A DNA stretch of 64,000 nucleotides from Cephalotrichum gorgonifer (taxonomy: Eukaryota > Ascomycota > Sordariomycetes > Microascales > Microascaceae), in NCBI GenBank assembly GCA_900312665.1, contig ONZQ02000013.1, forward strand, positions 124,001 to 188,000. The letters run 5' to 3'. Positions 1 to 10,768 of this stretch are shown piece after piece. The notes under the pieces were generated by a model. That model worked only from the letters and a program-made list of their open reading frames with translations, was not told the DNA's origin and ran no database searches. The translations under genes were made by a program, and so were the position numbers. Every line of letters starts with the position of its first letter. The first letter of the stretch is position 1.

Positions 1-650
1 CCCAGGAGGGTGCCTCGGACGCTCTCCCGCCCGGGCACACCGTGACCCAAGATCACTGCCCTAACTACATGCGTCTCTAAATAAGTCATAGAACCAACAC
101 GGCTATCCGGCAGGATACACCCCCGACGTCATGGCTTGCAGATTTCATCTCTTGGGAAGGGGGACTCTTGGTCACAAAGGTCGAAGCCACTCTAGGGGTC
201 AGTGAAGCCCGGAGAGTGTCCCACGTTTCCAAGGAGAAGGAGCCGGCTCAGTTCGGTGAATTCCGAATACTCAACAGACAAGGGGTGAACGACATTATTT
301 CTTTTTCGAGGGAACTATCTGGCCTTCCCGCATATACGCCAACCCCGCCCTATCCCCGCCAACAGTCGGCCGAGCTTAAACTCCAGTAGAGAACTCCATA
401 CAACGACTGCTGGCCTCAAGAATTCCTTGACCAAAATCATCGCTGCGTAGATCCGGCCCAGTGCCAGCCCGCCACCCTCGGCTCGCCTCACATTGAGAGT
501 TCATGTGTCCATAGTCCAGCCTAGAGCTATTAGTCGCATTAGCAAAGTTACCAAAAAGCCCTCCCGTGGTACGGGGTTCGGACACGTACAGCCTAGGGTC
601 GCTACTCATGCCACCGGCACTACCAACCGGTCTCCGCCGCGATGAAGAAC
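1..650. other. Downstream flank of microexon gene, no supported gene
   Basis: This stretch should hold the 3' UTR and terminator of the microexon gene. A 102-codon minus-strand frame (376-684) has no recognisable protein features. An alternative last acceptor at 650-651 would append FFIAAETGW and a stop at 620-622, but it needs a 93-nt last intron, unlike the other units. I see nothing else here. Confidence 0.4.
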
Positions 651-2208
651 TTAGGCGGCACCAGGTCCAAACTCCTGGTGTCACAGAGATATAAGCCTAT
701 GTTCTTTTTGAGTAGTCTCACCTCAAGGGCCGGGATACTTACCAGCTACAGTCCCCGTCTCGTAAGTTCGCTGCCGTGGTTAATTTCTCTCATCCAAAGA
801 AGCCCCAGATACTTACGGACTAGAGTATATGATGTCAGCCAGATACCTTCAGTCTTTCTTGTTTTAATGGCCCAGGTACTTACGGACTAGAGCCCCAGCT
901 ATATCAGCAAAGTTTCCAGTCAGACTCTTCACCTTGAGGCTTTAGATACTTACTACCTAAAGTCCCAATCGAATTAGCAGTATTTCCAACCAACCTCCTG
1001 GCTATCAAAGATCAGATACTTACAAGCTTAGGTAGTAACCATGTCAGCATGGTTCCTAATCGGCCTCATTATCTTGAGAGAATGCAGGTACTTACTTTCT
1101 AGAGTCCCCGTGATGTTAGCAGAGTTGTCAATCAACCTCTCCAAAAAAAAAAGACGGCTAGGATACTCACCTTCTAAGGTCCCAGCTATGTTAGAAGAGT
1201 TGCTAGTCGGCCTTCTCCTCTTACCAGATCGGGTACTTACTCCCTAAATTCCCGATCATGTTAGGGGCTTTAAGAGCCCAATGCCTCATCTCAAGGGCTC
1301 GAATACTTACTTCCTATCGCCCCGGTTGCATTAGCAGAGTTGCTAATTAGCCTCCGTCTTTCAACAGATCGGATACTTACTCCCTAAAGTCCCATTCATG
1401 TTAACAAACTCGAAGCTGCTTTCTCAGCCCGAGAGGTTAGGTACTTACTAGCTAAAGTCCCAGTTGCGTCAGAGCTTCCAGCCAGCTTATCCATCTTAAA
1501 GGAGCTCCATGACTTACTACCTACCGTTCCATCCATGTTAGCAGTTGTTACTAAATCTCCCTGTCTTGAAGGCTCAAGCACTTACTTTCTATTGCCCCAG
1601 TCATATTAACACCTACTGCGTTCCACTTGTCACCTCATCTCACCGGCTAAGATACTTACGTCCTAGATCCCCCCTCATTTGAGCATAATGCCATTGAGTC
1701 TCGCCCGGAGGAGTCTGGGTACTTACTACCTAGAACCACAGTAACGTTAGCCTACCGTTCTTTCTCAGCCTCGACGCCATAAGCGCTCATTTACTTACCG
1801 CCTAAAGTCGTTGCTGTATAAGCCGCCATTACAGTCAAGTCTCACCCTGAAAGGTCAGGAGACTTACTTCCTAGAGTCATAGGGTTAATCTTTGTCTCAT
1901 CTCGAGGGCTCTGAAACTTACTTGCTTGGGTCCATCATATCAGCACAAGTGCCAATCAGCCTCCCTCTCCTATAATACCCAGACACTTACAGTCTGGGGT
2001 TGCAATCATATAAGCCCATCTCCTCTTAGTCTCGTCGTGAAAGAGCTAGTGCTTACATCCTAAGGTTGTTAGTTCCACATCAGGATTCTACTTGCCAACC
2101 ACTTCAGCGGTATAGATAGGAACTTACATCGTCGAAGAGCTTTTGCGCCTTCGGAGTTGCCAGTGCTAGCCCGAAAAACAGGGCCAGAAGAGCAGCCGTG
2201 GCCTTCAT
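651..2208 (-). CDS. Small secreted protein built from 20 single-codon microexons
   Basis: Exon 1 (2128-2208) encodes a signal peptide, MKATAALLALFFGLALA, with an ALA cleavage motif, then TPKAQKLFDD, and ends at donor GTAAGT. Twenty 3-nt exons follow, each between an AG acceptor and a GTAAGT-type donor; 3' of transcription is leftward. Position/codon: 2057 GAT, 1991 ACT, 1922 CAA, 1868 GAA, 1799 GCG, 1727 GTA, 1660 GAC, 1586 AAA, 1518 GTA, 1449 CTA, 1381 GGA, 1311 GAA, 1241 GGA, 1171 AAG, 1096 AAA, 1024 CTT, 954 GTA, 884 TCC, 817 TCC, 743 CTG (each start to start+2). The last exon (651-674) encodes EFGPGAA and a TAA stop. All exons are phase 0, giving 54 aa. The microexon residues give spaced V/V-L/L-V/L positions like an amphipathic helix. 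Family unknown to me. The splice model is inferred from sequence only; an alternative is removal of the whole 1453-nt interval as one intron. Confidence 0.75.
675..2127 (-). repeat. Array of 21 related introns with 3-nt exons between them
   Basis: Diverged tandem repeat with a period of about 70 bp. Each unit is one intron plus one codon. Intron lengths from the 5' end are 68, 63, 66, 51, 66, 69, 64, 71, 65, 66, 65, 67, 67, 67, 72, 69, 67, 67, 64, 71 and 68 nt. Read on the minus strand, units share a donor like GTAAGTATCC, a middle stretch like CCCTTGAGATGAGGC, a branch site of the form GCTAACAT or CTGAC in most units, and an acceptor like GGGACTTTAG. Lengths are mostly not multiples of three. 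The introns are clearly paralogous, while the 3-nt exons differ from unit to unit. Confidence 0.85.
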
Positions 2209-2332
2209 TGCCGTAATGGGGTAGGTAAAGAGTATCGAAGATGGGAATGAAACTGAAGTCCGTGAGTTGACGTGAGATTGAGCTTGCATACGATTTCGAC
2301 AAGTTCCAACTTCGGCTTCAGATGCTGGACCA

Positions 2333-2342
2333 TTAATTTATA
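2333..2342 (-). promoter_or_regulatory. Likely TATA box of the microexon gene
   Basis: TATAAATTAA on the minus strand lies about 125 bp upstream of the ATG of the microexon secreted-protein gene. A pyrimidine-rich 5' leader fits a start site between the two. This is inference from motif and spacing only. Confidence 0.5.
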
Positions 2343-3271
2343 GTATTCCTGCGCCAACTACGACGGTATTCCCCTGGAATGTCCGCGCCCTGAGACAAAC
2401 ATCTTTCCTTTGGCCGTTGATTATGTTTTAGCTGGAGGCTGGGGTTCAGACTGAAACTGATATTGCTTTTCGACGATGTTATGGTCTTACATTACAGCGC
2501 ACGGTGATTATCACTGGCAATGAGGAGGGCCTGGACCACAAACCCGAGAGTATACCAATATTTGCGGTGGCGGGACGAGGATGTGTCTGGTGAAATTGAC
2601 TAAACGATATTACGTATCGTACCATGGAGGTCAAGAATGAAGAACACACCTATTGCGGCACCTGAAGACATAATCACGCGGACTAGCCTACCAAGAGAGC
2701 GGCATCGTTCGGCACGAACTGGCAAGACTCGAGTATGAGGTTGATGAAACTTCTGGCATCGGTGTAAGCCCGCAAAACGGACTTAGCCGCAGCCTCCGAT
2801 GGTCAACCTTATACAACAGCGCAGTCACGGAGTGTACTGTAATGGAACTCAGGAGTACTACTCTTTTGATGTGAAGGGATGGGAACGGGGACTTAAGCTC
2901 CTTCAAGTACATAAAAAGGGGGGCTTGGCGCAGTGGAACATCGTCAAACGTCGCAGCATCAGCATGAGCCCGAATGACCTATTCTGACTCGACCTACTCC
3001 TTCTAAGAATAATCTCAGTTCATCAACTTATACCCCATGCGGATCCACGGATATTACGCGCTTCCTATTTTGAGGGAAAAGTCCGTCAAAGAAGGTCCAG
3101 AATAATCAGGCATCCTCAGTCAAGACTGAATTCCTCTAACCGCTACACTGCCAACCCCAAGGGACGGTTGATAGAGTTGGGAAGCTGAGATAACTGAAAT
3201 GAATTTAGGAGTTGGATATTACAACGCATAAAACTGAAGGCATTTCCTCCGGCGCCACCCTCTCTCTCTCT
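2343..3271. other. Intergenic region, no supported gene
   Basis: It contains the distal promoter of the microexon gene and the 3' flank of the permease gene. Only short frames without recognisable protein features occur. Confidence 0.4.
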
Positions 3272-5865
3272 CTACCTCATATCCTCAAAGTCAGTCCCCG
3301 CGAACGGATTCGCATTCGGGTTATACCCCTGATTCGGCCCCCTCCCTCCGGCAACCCCAGCCCCATTCCCATTTCCCATCCCCATCCCCTCCCCAAGCCC
3401 GAGCCCCACACCCATCCCGCCCCCAGTTGTCTCGCTCATCAGCCTCCCCAGCTCCATCGTATCCCTCCCCTTCCACAGCAACGACACCGTCTCGTGCACG
3501 AGCACCAGCCCGCCGGGCCGCATCCTCACATTGCCGCCGCCCTCACCAGACTCGCCACCCTCATCGCCAGAGTGCAGCTCGTCGCCGCCCGCCCACTCGA
3601 ACTCCGGGTATCTCTCCACCACGAACTCCTGGTGCCGCCTGCGCTCCCTGCGCTTCGCCATCACCAGGAAGCCGACGAACCACAGAGAGCCCAGGGCGAG
3701 GGCACCCCACGAGATGGTGGGCACCACGAACCACCTCACGCCCGAGGTGTTGCTCAGGCCCCGGGAGGGCGGGACCCACGTGGTGATGATGGGGAAGACG
3801 TTGCCGATCAGGTAGATCACAGCGCAGATCACGCTGAGCGCGGGATTCACCGTCCCACGCGTCATCTGCGTCCAGGTCCTCTTCACGCTCGTGCCCGGCA
3901 TGGGGTGGTGGGGCGTCTTGACCGGCGCCGTCTCGGGCGGCGTGCCAAACCGGAGTATCAGGATCCCGAGGGCGAGGAATATGCCGAAGAAGGCGGGGAA
4001 GAGGTACGCCGTGGACACCGAGAGGACGTTGTAGGCGTCGTCGGGCGAGAGCCGGGAGGTGGCGGACAGGATGACCATGCAGGAGAGGAAGTGGAGAGAC
4101 AGCGCGCCGACGGGCGTCTTCTCCGAGTGCGCCTCGGGCGAGAACCACTTGTGCCGCAGGATGGAGGTAAACAGGCCGCGGTTCTGGAACCACCTCAGGA
4201 GGCGGCCGACGCTGACGTCGGCGTCCTGGGCGAAGAACTTGGCGAAGGGGAGGAACCCCTCCTTGGCGATCTCCTGTTTCATGCGGGACGCCGTGTAGGT
4301 CATGACGATGATGTTGCCGAGGGACGAGACAGCGAGGAAGGCGTTGAGGACGCGCTCCCCGACGTTGTTGTTCCCGAGCCCTCCAAATGTGCGCTGGAAG
4401 AAGGCCTGCGCAACGTTGCCTCCCAGCTGCATTTCCTTAGGGACAACCACCATCTACAAAAAAAAAGGAAGCCCGCACGTTAGCCGAATAACGGGATTCT
4501 CGGGGGTGGGGAGATAGGCAAGGGGTAGAGAGTGGAACGGGGCTAGCTCACATAGCAGATGTTAACAGCCATGTACAGCACAGCAACAATTGAGATTCCA
4601 GCGAGCATGGAAATCGGGTACGTCCTCCGAGGTCGTTTGATCTCGCCAAGAACCTGAGAAGCGGGAGAGTCAGCTACGTGCAACAAGGGCGAGGAGGTTC
4701 AAGTTCAGGTGAGTCTCACGAAATTCGGCTGGTCGAAGCCGGAAAATGCAAACACTGGGATGTTGTTAGCATACCGGTGGCACCAAGGGATATGCGAGGG
4801 TGCCTGGTGCTCTCCTACCAATTGACAGGAAGGCCTGGGCGTAGCCGTTGGCCTCGTTCGACGCATCCATAAAGGCGTTGGTCCTGCTCGTATTCTCGGA
4901 AATGACGTTCGGGACCGCATCTCCATTCACGTCCTTGAACCCACCAGCAGCGACCGCGATCGCGGTGATGATGATGAGGAGCAGGATGCCGACCTTGACC
5001 AGTGCAAGGGTGTTGTTCAATAGAATACCGCCCCTCCTCGATATGGCGTGAATGAAGCAAGTTAGGGTGGCGACAGCGATGGCGATGCCTCTGACGGTGG
5101 GGCCGTCGACATCGGCCGCGCTTGTGCCCGGGTGGGTCGCCTGGAGCACCCTAATGGCGAAGCTGATGGCGTTCCCGGCCATGTTGCCGAGGCAGATGAA
5201 GGATATCCCGTACAAGACGGCGAAGTAGAGGATCGTGTTCTTCTTATACCGCGGCTTGCGGTATACATATTGGAGCTGTGGGAGGGAAGAAGGAGCAGAG
5301 GAAAAGAGTCAGCAGACTGAGGCCAAGGGACGTTTCGAGTCCTCACAAGCGGATGACCCGGGCTTCACTTCGTGGGGCAGGCGCATCATACATATTGAAG
5401 GTCACCTCCGCTGCGAGGGACCGTCTGCTCTATCCCGTCAATGACATATCTAGGCACGTTCATGCCATATTCGACATAGACGTGGGCCCCGGAGAGGGCG
5501 TAAAGGATTCCGGCGAACCAAAAGAGGAGTGAGGCGCCGGTGCTCCCGGTACCAAGCATCACCCGGTGCGGGCTATTGAAGATGCCGGTCCCTTGGAGTG
5601 CGTTTGTTAGCAAAACGAGTTACGCCGGAAGGAGGCCGCCGAGGACGACAGCGGGTGAGATCCGAGAGAACCCGGTCAACTCACCTATAATACGGTTCAG
5701 AATAAGGCATATCACATCGAGATATCCCAGCCGGAACTGCTCGGCGGGGGCTTGTGTGACAATCTCATCGGGATTCACCACTTCCTCCAACTCTTCGATC
5801 AGCGTTGTCTGCGCTGGCCGCTGCTGCTGGGGCGCCGAGCGCGCATAAGAGTCCATTGTCGACAT
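3272..5865 (-). CDS. Mup1-like amino acid (methionine-type) permease
   Basis: Six exons (5685-5865, 5392-5591, 4819-5275, 4720-4754, 4552-4653, 3272-4453) join in frame to 718 aa. The protein belongs to the L-type amino acid transporter group of the APC superfamily that includes yeast high-affinity methionine permease Mup1, and should import amino acids at the plasma membrane. Family features seen: a hydrophilic N-terminus, NRIIGTGIFNSP in the first membrane helix, PRSGGD followed by LQYVYRKPRYKKN, FAFSGFDQPNF, and LGEIKRPRRTYPISMLAG. About twelve hydrophobic segments are present. A long Gly/Met/Asn-rich tail after the last helix is probably cytosolic. Exon 4 is only 35 nt. Start chosen at MSTMDSYARS, the Met directly before the conserved acidic N-terminus. 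Substrate specificity is inferred from family only. Confidence 0.88.
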
Positions 5866-7473
5866 TTTTTCTGGGTTGGGGAGAAGGGGGTGCGGGTTTG
5901 CGTTTCGCGAGGGGCGGCTGGCGGTCCAGGAGATGTAAGGTACACTTTGACCTGAGGATGGGTAAAGGCGAGCTGAGGCTCCCTCTTTCTCTCTATCTCG
6001 CTCTCTCCGTCCTTGTTCGGGAGAGGAGCAAATCACACACGCTCAGTATGAGTTTCAATCAAACGGCCGTTCGCGCTCAAGAACGAGGCGACGGGAGGAT
6101 GAAGGATGTGGGGCGAGCAGCAAAGTAGTCCTTCGCGCGGGAAGGGGAAAAAAATGCCAAGGGGGACGAGGCACACTCTCGGATCGAGAGAAGAGGAAGG
6201 CGCGAGAGAGCCTTGTCTCCTGCCGGGAAACGCCTGAGTCCCGAAATGGAAGCCGTCGCGTGCCGAGCGCTGGGACAGCCTCACCTTTGACTGATCGGGT
6301 CCAATATTTGAATGTCACTACCATGCAGGCTGCTGCCGCCGCGATTGGACGAGAAGCTGGGTTATCCTGGCTCCGCCCCCCTGCAACACTGGACAGGGTC
6401 ACGCACACACTGGGGCCTCTGCGCTATCCCAGGCTGGGAGATGGCTTCAAAAGCAATGGAAAGTAAATTGCGCAGGAGGGGTCGTGCATACCCTGCCAAG
6501 CCAGACGGCCCCTCTCATACTTTGTATTTGAACAGGGCTGTGTGGGTTCCTGGAAGAGTCGCCCCCAAACTATGCATATGCTCTCGATCCCGACTTCACG
6601 ACCGACCCGCCTCCCTGGTGATGGTGGTGTGGGGACACGGAGTCTGGGGGAGGGGAGAGCAAGCCAGCGAGCGATTAATATTGCCGTGATTCGAGTGTGC
6701 TTCGTACAGATAACTAGCCCCCCCTCCCATTCGATCTTTGTGCAATTCCTCGCAGCGCCAAGAGAAGCCAGTGGCAGTGCCCCTGCCATCAATGACGATG
6801 ACGAGTGCGCATGTTCGCTCGCCGCCCGCCCCTGTGATTGCGACTGTTCCTGTGATCTGTGAGCTCGAAGATAAGGGATATTAAGGCGAAGTCGAAGAAT
6901 GTTTGATATCTTCATACTCACTCTTGCGTGTCTCATCCACGGGGCTCAGCTCGCTGGCTGCCTAATCGATCCTCCCACCTCCACCCCCCTGCGGAATGTC
7001 GCCGCCAACTTGGGATTCCCCAAGGACTTGGCGCAAAGGACCAGCTGTCCCTGCGGTCCACCTCCCCTGTCTCCCCCCCCCTTGTGCATACTCGCGCTTG
7101 AAACTGTTTCGTACGTAGCCCAGGCAAGATACCCCAGCTAGCCAGCCTGCCCTCGTATGCAACGCCCGCCCTCCCGTCCGTCGTCATCGCATGTCCGCCC
7201 TGCATCCAGAAGAAATTCGGACGTTTCCCGACCTGAGCCCCCCCCCCACAACTATCCTTGAAAACCCCATCTTGGAACGAATCCTCCTTCACCTTCCTGT
7301 CTCTTTTTTCTTCCCTCTTCGATCTCCCTTCCTCTTATTCGATCTGCTTGCTTTGGATTACACCAGCTTAAAGAATACCGCTAGCCCCACTTGTCTAACA
7401 CCAAATTTCCCTCTCCCTGGCGCTCGAGTAGAGATCGTCGTCACCACCCCGCCCGCGAAGCGAAACCACATCC
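5866..7473. other. Divergent intergenic promoter region
   Basis: About 1.6 kb between the divergently transcribed permease (left) and the STAND-like gene (right). It is rich in CT and GA tracts, including the pyrimidine-rich leader at 7240-7400 just before the rightward start codon. No frame in it looks like a conserved protein. Confidence 0.5.
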
Positions 7474-10400
7474 ATGGCCTTCCAGCCCGGCGATGTGATC
7501 AACTTCGCGAGGGTAGCTTGGGATATCTATAACTTCGGCTGGACGGCCGAGTTGAGGTCAAGTAAGTAGCGCTCACCTTCTGCCTTTTGATTTCAAAAGT
7601 CCCAGGGCCTTGCATATAACGCCATCGATAATACGGCCCGATTCGCATTCGTCTTGCCCCTCATTATTGCCTTTCTGCGCCTCCCCGCAAGCGTGGGTCC
7701 ACGATGCGCAAGGCACACAGACACCTACACCGAGCTACACCGCGCCAGCTTCATCTTCCCCAATAAGCCTTTTGCGATTCACCACGTCGCCGTCACCAAG
7801 CTTGTCGCGAAACACGATCCGCTCGCTAACATCCACCGCGCAACGCCACAGGCACCCAATACGCCGAGTTCGGGAACGAGTTCCGTCACCTCGCCGAGAA
7901 CCTCAAGATCCTCGCCAACGTCGTGCACAAGGCCCAGGAGTCTCTCAGAAGCCACGGCGTCCGGAACACGGACGGGATAAGATGGGACCCCGACACCCTG
8001 CTGGAAATCATCGGCGACTTCCAGTCGACACTGCGCGAGTGCCGACAGCTTCTCCACGACAACAAGCGCTACAGCGCCGCCAATAACCCACTGCGCAGCA
8101 TCGAATGGAACGTGCTTGTACAGCCCACCGCCGATCGCCTTCGAGTCCGCCTGCAGCTGCACAATGCGAGGCTCCAGAATGTGCTCAAACCCTTCGAGAT
8201 GTATGTTGCCCGCGGCTTCGTTTCGTCCCCGCACCCCCGCACCCGCCCCAAGTGATGCGCTAGCTAACCTTGATCCGTGTCTCACTTTATAGCGATCTCC
8301 TCACGCGAATCCACCACGACCTTGCAGAGAGAATCGGCGCCGTCCACACCGACGTTCGGCAAGTGCATAGCGAACTGAGAACCTTGATCGGCGTCCTCGT
8401 CCCCGACCTCAGGACGGCGCTCGAGCAGCAAGATGCGCGGCAAATCCGACTCCTCCCCGTCCCGGCCGAGGTAGAACGGGCCCTTGAGGTGGTATTCCGC
8501 CTCCATCCCGTGTGGCAGGACGGACAGTATCCCCCTCTGCGGGACCTGAGCGATGCCTTCATCATGGCCCTGGAGAAGAGCACGAAGTCTTTCACCCCAG
8601 GGTTGACTGTCGGGGACCGCATACCTTCAACCATGCAGTATCTCAATCTCTTGACGTGCTTGTTCCTCCTAAGCAAGATGCAAAAGTCGGCAGAACTTCT
8701 GAGCACCCCCCCGCAATCCCACTGGCCTTCCTATATCAAGGAGCTCGAAGAGGTACGCGGCACGAACCCCACACCTTCCCCTCTGGCTCGTAGACCGCCT
8801 CTGCTAACAGTCCCCAGAAACTCTCGTACGAGTGCGAACAGTTCACCCGCGTCATGATCGCTCCCTCGCTCCCGCCCGGAGGTATCGACCCAGATGCCCT
8901 CCACTTCTGGGTTGAGGAAACGCCCACTGAGCTGATTGACACGGTGACGACGAAGGTGATGATGGAGGAACTCATGGAAGTGTGAGTCCAACCCGCCCAA
9001 CGTTCTCTCCAGCTTGCGGTGCTTCTTGTGACTAACACCATTCATAGCGCACTCTTCAGTAGCACACGCAATGTTTCCAAGCGTCTACGGCTAATGAGAC
9101 ACACCGGCACTCACGACAAGCGATACCGACTCGTCATTTCCGCCAGCGAGCGAACGACAACTGGCCGACCACGGCAACAGAGTAAGAACCCTCCCTTCCT
9201 TTCCCCCCAAAACTATCCGCGTCCGCTCAAGAGCGTCAGCGCTGATTGGTGATAAATAGAGGAGGTTATGGATTTTGATGTGACCACCGCCAGTCTCAAC
9301 CCGGTGTATGCCTTATCCGGCGTGGATGCAGCTCCATACGAGATGATCCTCCAAGCCAACAACAAGATCCACCGGCTGGCCTTCTGTGCCCTTGAAGATG
9401 CCTTTCTGTTCCAGCAGGGCGTCACCGGGTTCAAAGTCGTTGACAATTATCAAGAGTAAGTAGCCGCCCTTGGCGAATCATGACCCGGTATCTAGAAGTC
9501 GATTGCTGACAAGTAGACTTAGGGCCCGAAGCAAGGTCAGCTTCGTCGTCGAAGGCGAGGGGGGATCGATCCTTGAAGAAGCTACTGTTCAACTCTGGAT
9601 CCAGCGAAGGTTGGGCGGTAGTCTGGTCACGGACAGCTCGGATTCCCCCGCGCCGAGCGAGCCGCCCCCTCCATCTCCGATAGCCATTCCCACCGGGCCT
9701 CGGCCCCTATCGCCCACAGTGACGTCTAGCGACACCCTCTTTGAGCTTTCGGGTCGCTCGACCAACGAGGGCATATTTGAGCTTTCGACACCACAGCAAT
9801 TTGACGGCAGAGGCAGTATCGCCTCCGACTTTGGTCAGATGCGTCTCAGTTCCAGTCCGGGCCAGCTCTTTGCCACGAGACCCGGCGATGTCCTCTCCCG
9901 GTCCCCCATCACACCCCCCTCGGCATCCGCCTCCCGCTTCCCTACCTCGCCGAACCGAAACCAAACCCAAACGTCGTTCGGCCCGTTCAGCACGTCCCCC
10001 GCCGAGGATTCCATCCGCCCCAGCTCCGTCTTCTCTAGGTTCAGGAGAAGGAGGGCGACAGGAGAAAGCACTGCGGCCTCCAGCTCTGCACGGACCTTCA
10101 GCATCAGCTCCAACACAACGGCGACCTCGGTAGCCGCGCAGAGCAACTCCAGCTCCGCCTCGGACACGACGGTGACCGTACAAGCGGGTGGCCAAGCCAA
10201 GACGGCCGTGATCCACAGCAAGCCCCTGAAGCCTCTGCTCATCCTCCTCACACAGGACTCCAAGACGGGCCACCGCGCGGTCGTCGCCCTGTCCATCGAC
10301 GAGAAGACGATCCCCAACCCGCAGCGGTGCTGGTGCCAGCAGGGCCTCTCCCCGGACGGCAAGCCCTGCAAGATCACGGCGATAGAGCAGTCCGAGGGCT

Positions 10401-10768
10401 CCAAGGCCCTCGAGGCGAGGAGGCTGCACAGCCCCTCGGGGCAGTGGGACCTCCTCCCCATATCCGTCGTCCGCAGGAAGGAAGTAAAGGGGTTCGGCGG
10501 AGCGGAGTGGCGCGGCCTTAATCGGATGAGCATCCTATTCGGGACGCCGGAGGCGCGCTATGCGTTTGGCGGGGGGTTCTGCTCATGCTCGCCTAACACA
10601 GAGGGCCAGGTTCTGGAGTGTATGAAGAAGGGACATGTTGGGCTGCTGGGGCAGGTGAGGGTTCTTTACCGGAACCAGTCGAAGAGGTGGTACGATGGGC
10701 GGTACGGCGCCTCGGTGCACATTTCGAATCGGTCGCTGAACGATGGGCCGAGTGATTTCTATCGGTAG
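7474..10768 (+). CDS. Large protein with fungal STAND-like N-terminal domain
   Basis: Seven exons (7474-7561, 7852-8200, 8293-8752, 8818-8981, 9048-9181, 9260-9455, 9517-10768) give 880 aa in frame. The N-terminus (MAFQPGDVINFARVAWDIYN) followed by a long helical stretch resembles the N-terminal region of many fungal NACHT/ankyrin and other STAND-type proteins. No P-loop or NB-ARC motif is present, so it is not a complete STAND receptor. The middle is mixed alpha/beta. Residues near 520-690 are Ser/Thr/Pro-rich and probably disordered. The C-terminus has a Cys/His-containing segment (CWCQQGLSPDGKPC) and ends SLNDGPSDFYR. An alternative acceptor 6 nt downstream at exon 7 keeps the frame. Function unknown. 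Confidence 0.8.

Noticed and set aside
376..684. 102-codon minus-strand frame as the last exon of the microexon gene
   Set aside because: Would need an acceptor (CATAG) with an abnormally short last intron and adds a long unstructured Arg/Ser tail; the 68-nt intron matches the repeat unit better.
740..2060. Regular ~70-bp repetition resembling a CRISPR array or minisatellite
   Set aside because: Repeats are diverged along the whole unit, contain donor, branch and acceptor signals in order on the minus strand, and lie between a signal-peptide exon and an in-frame last exon; a eukaryotic intron array explains them.
3212..4483. 423-codon plus-strand frame
   Set aside because: Antisense shadow of the permease last exon; Arg/Pro/His-rich composition and no family features.
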